Source of the DNA: Aphodomonas sp964553125
Lineage (GTDB): Bacteria > Bacillota > Clostridia > Christensenellales > Aristaeellaceae
DNA: 9,385 bases
NCBI GenBank assembly: GCA_964553125.1
Contig: CAZKJW010000092.1
Location: 1 to 9,385, forward strand
Direction of reading: 5' to 3'
This document shows, one piece after another, positions 1 through 6,777 of this stretch (its first letter is position 1; each line of letters starts with the position of its first letter). The notes below the pieces were generated by a model. That model worked only from the letters and a program-made list of their open reading frames with translations, was not told the origin of the DNA and searched no databases. A program made the translations under genes and the position numbers.

Positions 1-135
1 TCTGTCCTCCCACGCCCTGCAAGCGTTCATCTGCCGCACTGTTTTACAAGCGCGCCGCAATACGTTGGGCGCTTGCGGAAGGTTTCGAGAAAATCCAAAC
101 GCCGTCCAAGCAAAAGCATCGGGCGGCGCTGATTT

Positions 136-159
136 TTTTCAGCGCTCCTGCGCTGAAAA
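136..159. repeat. Perfect hairpin just downstream of the VTC gene
   Basis: A perfect 10-bp stem (TTTTCAGCGC paired with GCGCTGAAAA) closes a TCCT loop on the plus strand. It begins about 14 bases after the stop codon of the VTC-domain gene. On either strand the T-run comes before the stem and the A-run after it, so it is not a canonical intrinsic terminator; it could be a 3'-end protecting stem-loop. Bases 126-132 (GCGCTGA) can instead pair with 139-145 (TCAGCGC), giving a mutually exclusive second hairpin with a six-T loop. Bases 1-135 hold no gene that I can support. Confidence 0.55.
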
Positions 160-173
160 TATAGACCGTACTG

Positions 174-878
174 TCAGAAGTCCTTTTCTTCAAAGCGGCG
201 GCACAGCACGTATTTGGAAACGGCCATGCGCTGCGCAGAAACGCCGGTGAGCAGGTTCTTGATGAAATCCGGCAGCACGCGGTGGAACTTGACCTCCAGC
301 ACTACGAGATTGTCGTCGAGCACGGGCAGGGTGGGAATGCGCGGGTTGAACATGTCGAAGTTGTTCAGCCCCGTGCGAATTTCCTTGTCGAAGGTGATGC
401 GCACATCCTCCGGGCCGTAGGTGTACGCCTCGCGGATATAATCGACGATCACCGTCGGCCGCAGAAGGCGCGTGCGCATCTCGCGATACATATCGTGCAG
501 AAGCGGCTCGCTCGTTTTCTCAAGGCCGGTCGGGTCGCAGGCAATCAGCTGCTCCGCCAGATCGCGCGGGATGAGCAGGCTGCGCTTGCTGATGAGATCG
601 CCGAACTTCGACTTGCACTCGAGCTTGATGTCCTTATCCGAATAGCGGTAGATCCGGATGCGGTACTTCTGGCGGTTCTCCACGCCCGAGAGCTTTTCAT
701 TGAGAAAATCGTCGAACACGGTGTCGAAATACAGCGAGCGAATGGCGTACTCGTTATACTGATCGCCGCCCGGATCGCGCTCAAGGCAATAATCCATCGT
801 GCGGCTCAGATGCAGATACTCGCCGTAGTTCATTACAAATTTCAGTTCATGCCGTACCGGCGGCCGCCTGCGTTCCAT
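174..878 (-). CDS. VTC-domain polyphosphate polymerase-like protein
   Basis: This 234-residue soluble protein is essentially one VTC domain, the fold that in yeast Vtc4 polymerises ATP gamma-phosphate into polyphosphate inside a tunnel of basic residues. The expected tunnel motifs appear in order: RHELK (Lys13), SLYFDT (48-53), the RxR pair Arg73/Arg75 in KYRIRIY, LECKSK (Lys89), Lys98, VDYIRE (Arg149), RITFDKE (Arg160, Lys165), VVLEVKF (Glu195, Lys197) and SKYVLC (Lys222). Spacing from the RxR pair to later residues resembles Vtc4. No SPX domain, signal peptide or membrane segment is present, so it should be cytoplasmic. The ATG shares one base with the stop of the upstream DUF4956 gene (TAATG), which indicates translational coupling. 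It is the last gene of the CotH-DUF4956-VTC operon. Family membership is clear. Polyphosphate synthesis, rather than another triphosphate-tunnel reaction, is inferred. Confidence 0.9.
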   Translation of the reverse strand: MERRRPPVRHELKFVMNYGEYLHLSRTMDYCLERDPGGDQYNEYAIRSLYFDTVFDDFLNEKLSGVENRQKYRIRIYRYSDKDIKLECKSKFGDLISKRSLLIPRDLAEQLIACDPTGLEKTSEPLLHDMYREMRTRLLRPTVIVDYIREAYTYGPEDVRITFDKEIRTGLNNFDMFNPRIPTLPVLDDNLVVLEVKFHRVLPDFIKNLLTGVSAQRMAVSKYVLCRRFEEKDF

Positions 879-1570
879 TACGCGCCCGCCTCGCTCTGAC
901 AGGCGACCAGCGTGGCGTCATAAACGCCCGGAATATCGAGCAGCTGGCCGACCAGATCCTGCCGTTCGCTGATGCGCACTTCCACGGTCATCTCCGTGCC
1001 GTTCTGCGTGACCGTTTTGGAGCGCATTCGGCGATATTTGATGCGCGCAAGCACGCCCTGCACGCTCTGCATGGCGCCGTCGTCGCAGTGAATGACGAGC
1101 AGATAGCTCGTCGCGGAGGGCAGCTTGACGAACGTCATCAGCAGCACAAACACCGAAATGCCCAGCACGACCACCAGCGCAATCACATACAGCCCCGCGC
1201 CGAGCAGGATGCCCATCGTCAGCGCCCAGAACATATACGCCGTGTCCATCGGGTCTTTCACCGCCGTGCGGAAGCGCACGATCGACAGCGCGCCGACCAT
1301 GCCCATCGACAGCGCGATATTGGACTTGATGCACATGACCACGGGCGTGGTGATCAGCGTCATCATCACAAGCGTCATTGCAAAGGACGGCGAATACAGC
1401 ACGCCGCGATAGCTGCGGCGATAAACCAGCGCGATAATCAGCCCCACGAGGAAGCCCATGACCAGCGCGATGACGACCGACAGCGGCGTAAGCGCCGCAA
1501 ATTGCTCAGAAAACGTATCGACGATGCTGCCTCTTACAATGTCCGTTACGCTCAGGGCCGTGGTGTTCAT
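878..1570 (-). CDS. DUF4956 family multi-pass membrane protein
   Basis: This 230-residue protein has hydrophobic segments at about 29-50, 62-82, 86-98 and 112-148 (long enough for two passes), followed by a soluble C-terminal domain of about 80 residues (150-230). The stretch GALSIVRFRTAVKDP (93-107) is the hallmark of DUF4956 proteins. The ATG is preceded by a strong AAGGAGG (1581-1587, minus strand) ten bases upstream. It starts 34 bases after the CotH stop and overlaps the VTC start by one base, so it sits mid-operon. Its biochemical function is unknown. The recurring pairing with VTC-domain genes suggests that it supplies the membrane part a soluble VTC enzyme lacks, for example a channel or anchor. 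That role is inference. The C-terminal tail, rich in beta-strand-like segments, probably faces the cytoplasm. Confidence 0.88.
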   Translation of the reverse strand: MNTTALSVTDIVRGSIVDTFSEQFAALTPLSVVIALVMGFLVGLIIALVYRRSYRGVLYSPSFAMTLVMMTLITTPVVMCIKSNIALSMGMVGALSIVRFRTAVKDPMDTAYMFWALTMGILLGAGLYVIALVVVLGISVFVLLMTFVKLPSATSYLLVIHCDDGAMQSVQGVLARIKYRRMRSKTVTQNGTEMTVEVRISERQDLVGQLLDIPGVYDATLVACQSEAGA

Positions 1571-1604
1571 AGTGGTGACTCCTCCTTATGTTGTTCCTTG
1601 TGTG

Positions 1605-4600
1605 TTATTCAACGTCCTCCGGCATGACGGGCTGCGCGCCGAAATAATGCTCCATCTCGGCGTCCGTCATGCCGAACCAGTCGCGAATCTGCTCCCAGCA
1701 GAGGTTCGGGCGCTTTTTCAGCACGTTGTGCAGGCGGCTCATGCGGCTCTCCCAGTAGCTGTAGTTCGCGTCGGGCGAGGTGGGTTCTTCGGTGATCCAC
1801 GAGTTGTTTTCGCTCGACCAGCGGTTGTAGTGGAACAGCAGCTCCGGCTGAATTTCAGCGGCCATCGCTTCCGCCTGCGCCCAGATGCGGTCGGTGTCGG
1901 AGAGATACTCCTGGAAAAGCTGCCCGAAGCGGGTGAGGAATTTGTCCTTCATCTCGGGCACGTCCAGCAGGGCGAGAATCAGCCAGTTTTCAAAATCCTT
2001 ATCGCCCGCGCCCTTGGGGTCGAGCCAGATTTTGCAGCCGTTGCGGTTGGACATGAAATAGCCCCAGTCCAGGTCAAACAGGCACCAGCGCCATTTTTCG
2101 CCTTCCGCCTGACGGCGGTAGAACTTGATGTTGCCCGCGTCGGAGTTCCCGAAATAAATCTGGAAAATCATGAAGTCGAAGTAGTTCTCGACGTCCACCC
2201 AGTCCAGCACGGTTTGCAGCGCTTCAGCGTCCTCGGCGAGATCGCGACCCTTGACGAACGTTTTCAGCGCCTTGTAGTTGCTGTAAGTGCCGTTGAGCAC
2301 CTGATTGTTGCCCTTGATGATGTCGATCTTCTCCGGGTCGGACCAGCCCTCATAGGCGGCGAGCGAGTATTTGCTGATGCGCTCGCGCAGGTTGTAGTGT
2401 CCCCAGTACTGGCCGTTGAGGTAGACGATCACCGGATCATACGCCATATGGAACACGTCGGAGCCCGTCCAGTCCACGATGACGGACTGTAGCGCGTCCA
2501 CGATGCGGGTGTATTTTCCGTCCTGTCCGCCGTTTCGTAAGATGATGGAATGATACGACGTATACGGCCTGTCGTCAAAGAAGGCGTATTCAAACGCGTC
2601 GCTGCCGTATTTTGCCTTGGCCGTCACGCGCCAGCTCTTCTGCGCCTGATCGAGGCTGTACTGGCCGTTGAGCTGAAGCTCCACGCCCTGATTCAGCTCG
2701 CTCACGCCTTCTGATGTGAAGTATTCAAAGTTGCCGGCGTGCGGCACCTTTTTCCAGTAGGTTGCGTCGTCAAAGGGCGGGTTATGGTCGAAGGTTTCTT
2801 CGGTGCCCAAAGCGAGGATGCCGTCCTCGTCGTTGTAGAGGTCGTCCGGATCACACGTCAGGCAGATGATCGGCAGGGAGTGATACACATTCAGAAGGAA
2901 CGTCGCGGTTGTGATGTTGGAGGGGCGAAGCCCGTCCTGAAAACCGCGCGCCCGGAGCGATGCGTTCTCCGTCAGGGTGATCGGCCCGGCGTAATCAAAG
3001 CCGTTGGTTTCCGTCGGCTCGGAACCGTCGGTGGTGTAGCGGATGGTCGTGCCTTCCGGCGCGGAAAGCGTGACCGTTACCTGTTGCGCATACGTGCCGC
3101 CCGCCTTGTCCATGGCAGGCTGCGCGGCGTAGCCGGAAAAGCCCGCGGCGTTCTTCGCACCTGCCGTCGTTTCCGTATAATAAAAAAGGCCGCCATGGTC
3201 AAAGTCCCGGCCGTAGGAAACGTCCGTTTCCAGCTGCGGCACGACGAGCTTATCGACCAGATTGCCGGAGGGGTCGCTCAGAAGCACCGTATCGCCCAGC
3301 GCGCTCAGCCGCATGGGAACGTGCATGATGTCGCTGCGGCCCGAAGGCGATGCGGTCAGCCCGCTGGCGAATACCACGAGGTATCCGCCGGCGGGAATGG
3401 TCACGTTGCTCAGCTGGCATTTGCGCGGGTGATTCGGGTTGTCGCTGAGCCACCAGCCGTCCAGCGAGACGGGCACGGCGGCCGCGTTGTATAATTCGAT
3501 CCAGTCGTAGCTGCTTTTTCCATAGGGCGTTTCAACGCCCGTGGAACTGGACATGACCTCGCTGATGAACACGCCGCGCGTGTTGGCGGCGCGCAGCTTG
3601 ATGTCCAGCTGAATCTGCGAGGAGCGGTTGTTGGGCAGGCCGGGCGTGGGGGAGGCGCACTCCTGCCACTGATAGTCAAGCCCTTCGACGCGCGCCCAGC
3701 TGGTATCCTTGGGCAGGTTGTCGTAGGTGACGGTATCGACCACCTGACCGAGCACGTCGCACAGGAGCACCGTTTCGCCCTCGGCGCGCAGCTTGAAATT
3801 CGTGTGCAGGCTGCCGGAAGGGTCGGTGCGGTTCTTGCCGGAAGCGAACACAACCAGATATTCGCCCGGCTGCATCGTCGCGCCCTTGGGGAAGCGCCAC
3901 TGCACGCGGTCGTTCGGGTCGTCAGTGAGGGCGTAGTTGGACAGATCGACCACGCGGCCGGTGCCGTTATACAGTTCGATCCAGTCCGGATAGTCGCCGT
4001 CCTCGTCGGCGATGCCAGTGAGGTTGGAGGCAACGATTTCGTTGATGACGAGGCCGTCCGCCGCCGTCATGCTGATGGCGCGCGACTGCTCCCAGCCCGC
4101 CTCGGTGTTTTCATAGCCGGGGGTGTAGCGGTCGGTCGTCTGCCATGTGCCGCCGATGAGCGCATAGGACTGATTGCCCTGCAACGCGGGCACTTCCACG
4201 GAGTCGATCGCTTCGCCCGCGCCGTTGAACAGATACACCGCCTCGCCCAGCGAGGAGATTTTGAACCGCGCGTGCAGCGTTTCGCCCGTCTGCGATTTGT
4301 TTGTGCCGTCGCAGAAGACCACGACGCGCGCGCCTGGCTCCAGCGTCATCTCCGGGAAAATAAACAGCACCCGGTCGTCCCGGTCGGACAGCCCCATGCC
4401 GTGCAGGCTCTGCGCGGCGCTGCCGGTGTTGGTAACTTCGATCCAGTCGGGGTAGGCGCCGGTTTCGTCGGGGTAGGCGCTTTTGTTGGCGCTCATCACC
4501 TCGGTGATGGCCAGCGTCGGCTTTTCCAGCGCGGAGACGGTCGCGCTCTCGCCGCCGTCGGCAAGCATGACGGCCTTCTGGCTCACAGGCTCCTTGGGCA

Positions 4601-4724
4601 TGAGCAGCACCAGCCCCGCCAGCACGGCCGCGACGACAAGCAGCATCAGGCCGTTTCCGATGGGCGTGCCGCGCCGTGCGGGTCTGCGGCGCTCGGCTTT
4701 ATGGGTTTCCGTCCTTGGATTCAA
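1605..4724 (-). CDS. CotH kinase family protein with three lamin-tail domains
   Basis: This large membrane-anchored extracytoplasmic protein has an open frame running back to a TTG at 4805 (1066 codons). I prefer the TTG at 4722-4724, because a promoter occupies 4777-4805 and AAAGGA lies 11 bases before this TTG; that gives 1039 residues. In long-frame numbering the order is: basic cytoplasmic tail (to 50), one membrane segment (52-69), lamin-tail domains at about 96-215, 251-375 and 411-525 (each with a DWIE[LV]xN motif), a chitobiase/hexosaminidase C-terminal-type beta domain (563-640, with YTTDGSEPT), and a CotH domain (645-1015). The CotH domain has YLNGQYWGHYNLRE and the metal-binding FDLDWG (910-915) that follows GNSDAGN. 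CotH proteins are atypical kinases that phosphorylate spore-coat proteins; the substrate here is unknown. It is the first gene of the operon with DUF4956 and VTC. Identification is firm; the start choice is moderately sure. Confidence 0.9.
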   Translation of the reverse strand: MNPRTETHKAERRRPARRGTPIGNGLMLLVVAAVLAGLVLLMPKEPVSQKAVMLADGGESATVSALEKPTLAITEVMSANKSAYPDETGAYPDWIEVTNTGSAAQSLHGMGLSDRDDRVLFIFPEMTLEPGARVVVFCDGTNKSQTGETLHARFKISSLGEAVYLFNGAGEAIDSVEVPALQGNQSYALIGGTWQTTDRYTPGYENTEAGWEQSRAISMTAADGLVINEIVASNLTGIADEDGDYPDWIELYNGTGRVVDLSNYALTDDPNDRVQWRFPKGATMQPGEYLVVFASGKNRTDPSGSLHTNFKLRAEGETVLLCDVLGQVVDTVTYDNLPKDTSWARVEGLDYQWQECASPTPGLPNNRSSQIQLDIKLRAANTRGVFISEVMSSSTGVETPYGKSSYDWIELYNAAAVPVSLDGWWLSDNPNHPRKCQLSNVTIPAGGYLVVFASGLTASPSGRSDIMHVPMRLSALGDTVLLSDPSGNLVDKLVVPQLETDVSYGRDFDHGGLFYYTETTAGAKNAAGFSGYAAQPAMDKAGGTYAQQVTVTLSAPEGTTIRYTTDGSEPTETNGFDYAGPITLTENASLRARGFQDGLRPSNITTATFLLNVYHSLPIICLTCDPDDLYNDEDGILALGTEETFDHNPPFDDATYWKKVPHAGNFEYFTSEGVSELNQGVELQLNGQYSLDQAQKSWRVTAKAKYGSDAFEYAFFDDRPYTSYHSIILRNGGQDGKYTRIVDALQSVIVDWTGSDVFHMAYDPVIVYLNGQYWGHYNLRERISKYSLAAYEGWSDPEKIDIIKGNNQVLNGTYSNYKALKTFVKGRDLAEDAEALQTVLDWVDVENYFDFMIFQIYFGNSDAGNIKFYRRQAEGEKWRWCLFDLDWGYFMSNRNGCKIWLDPKGAGDKDFENWLILALLDVPEMKDKFLTRFGQLFQEYLSDTDRIWAQAEAMAAEIQPELLFHYNRWSSENNSWITEEPTSPDANYSYWESRMSRLHNVLKKRPNLCWEQIRDWFGMTDAEMEHYFGAQPVMPEDVE

Positions 4725-4751
4725 TGCTTTTCCGATCCTTTCATAGCATGG

Positions 4752-4767
4752 CCGGAGCAGGCTCCGG
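4752..4767. other. Hairpin at the start of the cotH-like leader
   Basis: CCGGAG and CTCCGG form a perfect 6-bp stem around CAGG (7 bp if the loop is only AG). If the minus-strand promoter at 4777-4805 is used, transcription starts near 4770, so this hairpin lies at the very 5' end of a leader of about 46 bases. It could stabilise the mRNA. It ends about 10 bases before the proposed ribosome site (4736-4741) and does not mask it. Confidence 0.4.
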
Positions 4768-4776
4768 AACGCCTGC

Positions 4777-4805
4777 ATTATACCATATGAAAATCTATCC
4801 TTCAA
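4777..4805 (-). promoter_or_regulatory. Sigma-70-type promoter of the CotH-DUF4956-VTC operon
   Basis: On the minus strand TTGAAG (4805-4800) and a perfect TATAAT (4782-4777) are separated by exactly 17 bases, with an extended -10 TGG directly before TATAAT. The -35 coincides with the TTG that would be the longest start of the CotH gene, so translation must begin further downstream. A similar extended -10 is found in the divergent promoter at 4843-4871. Confidence 0.75.
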
Positions 4806-4820
4806 CCATCAAAAACTGGA

Positions 4821-4844
4821 CGCGCGCCGCGCGCGCCATTTTTT
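4821..4844. other. Alternating CG tract with hairpin between divergent promoters
   Basis: An almost pure alternating C/G tract (4821-4837) can fold into a 6-bp stem (4821-4826 with 4830-4835) with a CCG loop. An A5 run lies on the left (4811-4815) and a T6 run on the right (4839-4844), the layout of a bidirectional terminator. It lies between the two divergent -35 boxes, so an insulator or a Z-DNA-prone spacer are possible readings. The stem is short and nothing proves a function. Confidence 0.3.
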
Positions 4845-4871
4845 GCATTTTCTGGCGGAGTATGGTATGAT
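4843..4871 (+). promoter_or_regulatory. Extended -10 promoter of the MBL-fold lipoprotein gene
   Basis: TATGAT (4866-4871) is preceded by TGG, an extended -10. Seventeen bases further upstream is a weak -35, TTGCAT (4843-4848). Transcription would begin near 4878, past the GTG at 4874, which leaves the ATG at 4901 as the first usable start. The match is weaker than for the opposing promoter. Confidence 0.5.
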
Positions 4872-4900
4872 TCGTGCATTCCGGATTGAACGAGGTACAC

Positions 4901-5836
4901 ATGAAGCGATTTTTTCTGCTGGTTTGTCTCCTGCTTGCCCTGTTTGCGCCGTCTCTTGGCGGCTGCGAGGAGGACGTTTTCTTTTTCGGCGATACTGCCG
5001 AACATAAACTCATCGAATCCGAAACGCCTTCCGGCGCGCAGCAGGAAGACGCGTCCGGGAGCGCCGCCGTCTCCGACGAGGACGCGCCGCTGGAGGTGCA
5101 TCTCATCAACGTCGCCAGCGCAGACTGCATCCTTCTGCGCAAGGGCAGCCTGACCATGATGATCGACGCGGGCAACTACTCCGAGGCCGACCGGATTGTG
5201 AAGTATCTGGACGAGCTGGGCATTACGCGGCTGGACTACGCCATGTTCACGCACCCGCACGGCGACCATGTGCAGGGCTACAAAATGGTGCTCGACGCGG
5301 TGGACGTGGGCGAGTTTCTGGAGCCGGCGCTCTATGAGGGCTACACCGGCGAAGGCTCCGACTATGTGGCGGTCATTCACGAGAAGCTGGAAAAGAAAGG
5401 CACGCCCGTCACCATCCTGCAACATAAGGACGAAATGGATTTCGGCGGCGCGACGATCCGCTTCTATCAGTGGCAGAACCCGGACGCGCGCGTCAACAAC
5501 CGCTCCATGATCGAGCACATCACCTTCGGCAGCAGCACGATTCTGCTCGCCGCCGATATCGAATCGCACGCGCAGAAGGCGCTCGCCGGCGAGCTTGGCA
5601 GCGCGCTGCGCGCGGACATCCTGAAAATGCCGCACCACGGGCTCGCCTCCTACACGCGCGAGCTGCACGCCGCCGTGCAGCCGAAATTCGCCACCGTTTC
5701 CCACACGCGCGGAAACGAAACCGTGGAGGGCGTGCTCTCCACGCTGACGGCGCGCGGCGTGCAGTGGCGGCTCACTGTGGAAGGAACAATCGTCTGCACA
5801 TCCGACGGAACGGAATGGCGAATCCGCCAGAAATAA
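4901..5836 (+). CDS. ComEC-like metallo-beta-lactamase-fold lipoprotein
   Basis: This protein of 311 residues starts at an ATG with GAGG six bases upstream; an in-frame GTG at 4874 lies upstream of the predicted transcript. The N-terminus (MKRFFLLVCLLL...) is a lipoprotein signal with lipobox LGGC and Cys22 as the lipidated residue. An acidic, Ser-rich linker follows (about 30-62). The metallo-beta-lactamase domain (about 63-305) has MMIDAGN (86-92), the metal motif HPHGDH (118-123), the downstream aspartate in LLAADIE (Asp219) and MPHHG (243-247). This resembles the extracellular hydrolase domain of ComEC/Rec2 competence proteins. It should be a surface-tethered metal-dependent hydrolase, possibly acting on phosphodiesters such as DNA; the substrate is inferred. 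It is transcribed divergently from the lamin-tail/CotH gene. The stop lies four bases before the assembly gap, so any terminator is missing. Confidence 0.88.
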   Translation: MKRFFLLVCLLLALFAPSLGGCEEDVFFFGDTAEHKLIESETPSGAQQEDASGSAAVSDEDAPLEVHLINVASADCILLRKGSLTMMIDAGNYSEADRIVKYLDELGITRLDYAMFTHPHGDHVQGYKMVLDAVDVGEFLEPALYEGYTGEGSDYVAVIHEKLEKKGTPVTILQHKDEMDFGGATIRFYQWQNPDARVNNRSMIEHITFGSSTILLAADIESHAQKALAGELGSALRADILKMPHHGLASYTRELHAAVQPKFATVSHTRGNETVEGVLSTLTARGVQWRLTVEGTIVCTSDGTEWRIRQK

Positions 5837-5840
5837 ACGC

Positions 5841-5940
5841 NNNNNNNNNNNNNNNNNNNNNNNNNNNNNNNNNNNNNNNNNNNNNNNNNNNNNNNNNNNN
5901 NNNNNNNNNNNNNNNNNNNNNNNNNNNNNNNNNNNNNNNN
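5841..5940. other. Assembly gap of exactly 100 N
   Basis: One hundred consecutive N is the usual placeholder for a gap of unknown length between contigs. An apparent open frame crosses it, but that frame is meaningless on the left, where it is a shadow of the MBL-fold gene. The true distance and even the adjacency of the two halves are unknown. Confidence 0.97.
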
Positions 5941-6777
5941 TCCATCAGCGGCGCGGAATTGGCCTATCCCGGCGACCCGACCGCTCCCGCGTCAGAGGTA
6001 ATCAATTGCCATTGCGTGCTGATACCGGGCGTTGAAATGCCGAAGGAAAGTCAAAAGAAGATTGAAAAACGCTCCGATACCGCTGATATGGCACAGGCAA
6101 AAATGCTTGGTGCGAAAAGTCAAAGAATTATTGACGAGCTTGATAGCGCGGGCGTAGAATATGTGCAGGTTACAAAACATGAGCAGGCGCTTTCGGAAGA
6201 TGAAATCATTTCTGCTCTTGGCGGTGGAGATGAAACGAAAGGTTCGTGCGCATCCGTTGCGCTTGCCTATATCGGGCAAAAATTCGGCCTGAATGTGTTG
6301 GACTTCCGCGATGGAAAAAGTAGGGAATATTTCTCGTATGATGATAATGAGAGAAAATTCTTCAAGGCGTTGGGAGCAAAATTAATCGAGGAAAACAGCG
6401 CCAAAACTACTTTGACGAATGCAAAAAGGCTATTAGCAAAGTTGGATTATGACAAAGAATACTTCTTTGCGGCGGGTCAACATGCGGCAATTGTTCGGCT
6501 GAACAGCAGTGGAAAAGAACAGTATTTGGAATTACAGTCTTCTGGGGAAGATTGGTATAAAAACGGTTGGCATGACTTCGATAATGGTTGGCTTACAACA
6601 GCCGACAATTTAGAGAGACGCTTTGGGTGCAAAGCATATAGTAAATGGAAGGATAATAGCGCCTTTATGGTGGACATTTCTGAGCTTACATCAAGTGACG
6701 ATCTTGTGACTTTGCTTGGATACATCAACACAAACGTGAGCGATCAAAGAAAGGGAGTTAATGGTGGAGCTAAATGA
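5941..6777 (+). CDS. MuF phage head protein fused to papain-like toxin domain (5' end missing)
   Basis: Only the last 278 codons are present; the 5' part lies in the gap. Residues 1-33 of the fragment match the end of the Mu gpF-type minor head domain: YPGDPTAPASEVINCHC (9-25), with the family's paired cysteines. After a charged linker (34-80) comes a domain of about 190 residues. It has GGGDETKGSCAS (94-105, Cys103), AAGQHAAIV (177-185, His181), YLELQS (195-200, Gln199) and RRFGC. This order of Cys, His and an acid/amide residue after a strand fits papain-fold peptidase, deamidase or transglutaminase-like toxins. MuF proteins carrying C-terminal toxin domains are a known class of temperate-phage polymorphic toxins. 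From about 6040 the DNA is AT-rich, unlike the MuF part. Its stop overlaps the next gene by 17 bases. The MuF part is secure; toxin activity is inferred, and a protease role in the phage particle is possible. Confidence 0.78.
   Translation, partial: SISGAELAYPGDPTAPASEVINCHCVLIPGVEMPKESQKKIEKRSDTADMAQAKMLGAKSQRIIDELDSAGVEYVQVTKHEQALSEDEIISALGGGDETKGSCASVALAYIGQKFGLNVLDFRDGKSREYFSYDDNERKFFKALGAKLIEENSAKTTLTNAKRLLAKLDYDKEYFFAAGQHAAIVRLNSSGKEQYLELQSSGEDWYKNGWHDFDNGWLTTADNLERRFGCKAYSKWKDNSAFMVDISELTSSDDLVTLLGYINTNVSDQRKGVNGGAK

Noticed and set aside
282..2492. Long plus-strand open frames (282-899, 1088-1627, 1458-2492)
   Set aside because: They are antisense shadows of the VTC, DUF4956 and CotH genes in G+C-rich DNA, with Arg/His/Val-biased sequence and no recognisable domains.
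2739..4790. Plus-strand open frames 2739-3494 and 3804-4790
   Set aside because: They lie antisense to the lamin-tail/CotH gene, whose domains are all accounted for; no ribosome sites or domains support them.
4874..4900. GTG at 4874 as start of the MBL-fold lipoprotein
   Set aside because: It lies upstream of the predicted transcription start and would put nine extra residues before a textbook lipoprotein signal. The ATG at 4901 has its own ribosome site.
5470..6777. A 435-codon open frame running through the N gap
   Set aside because: The left part is an out-of-frame shadow of the MBL-fold gene and the middle is N. Only the part from 5941 on is a real coding sequence.
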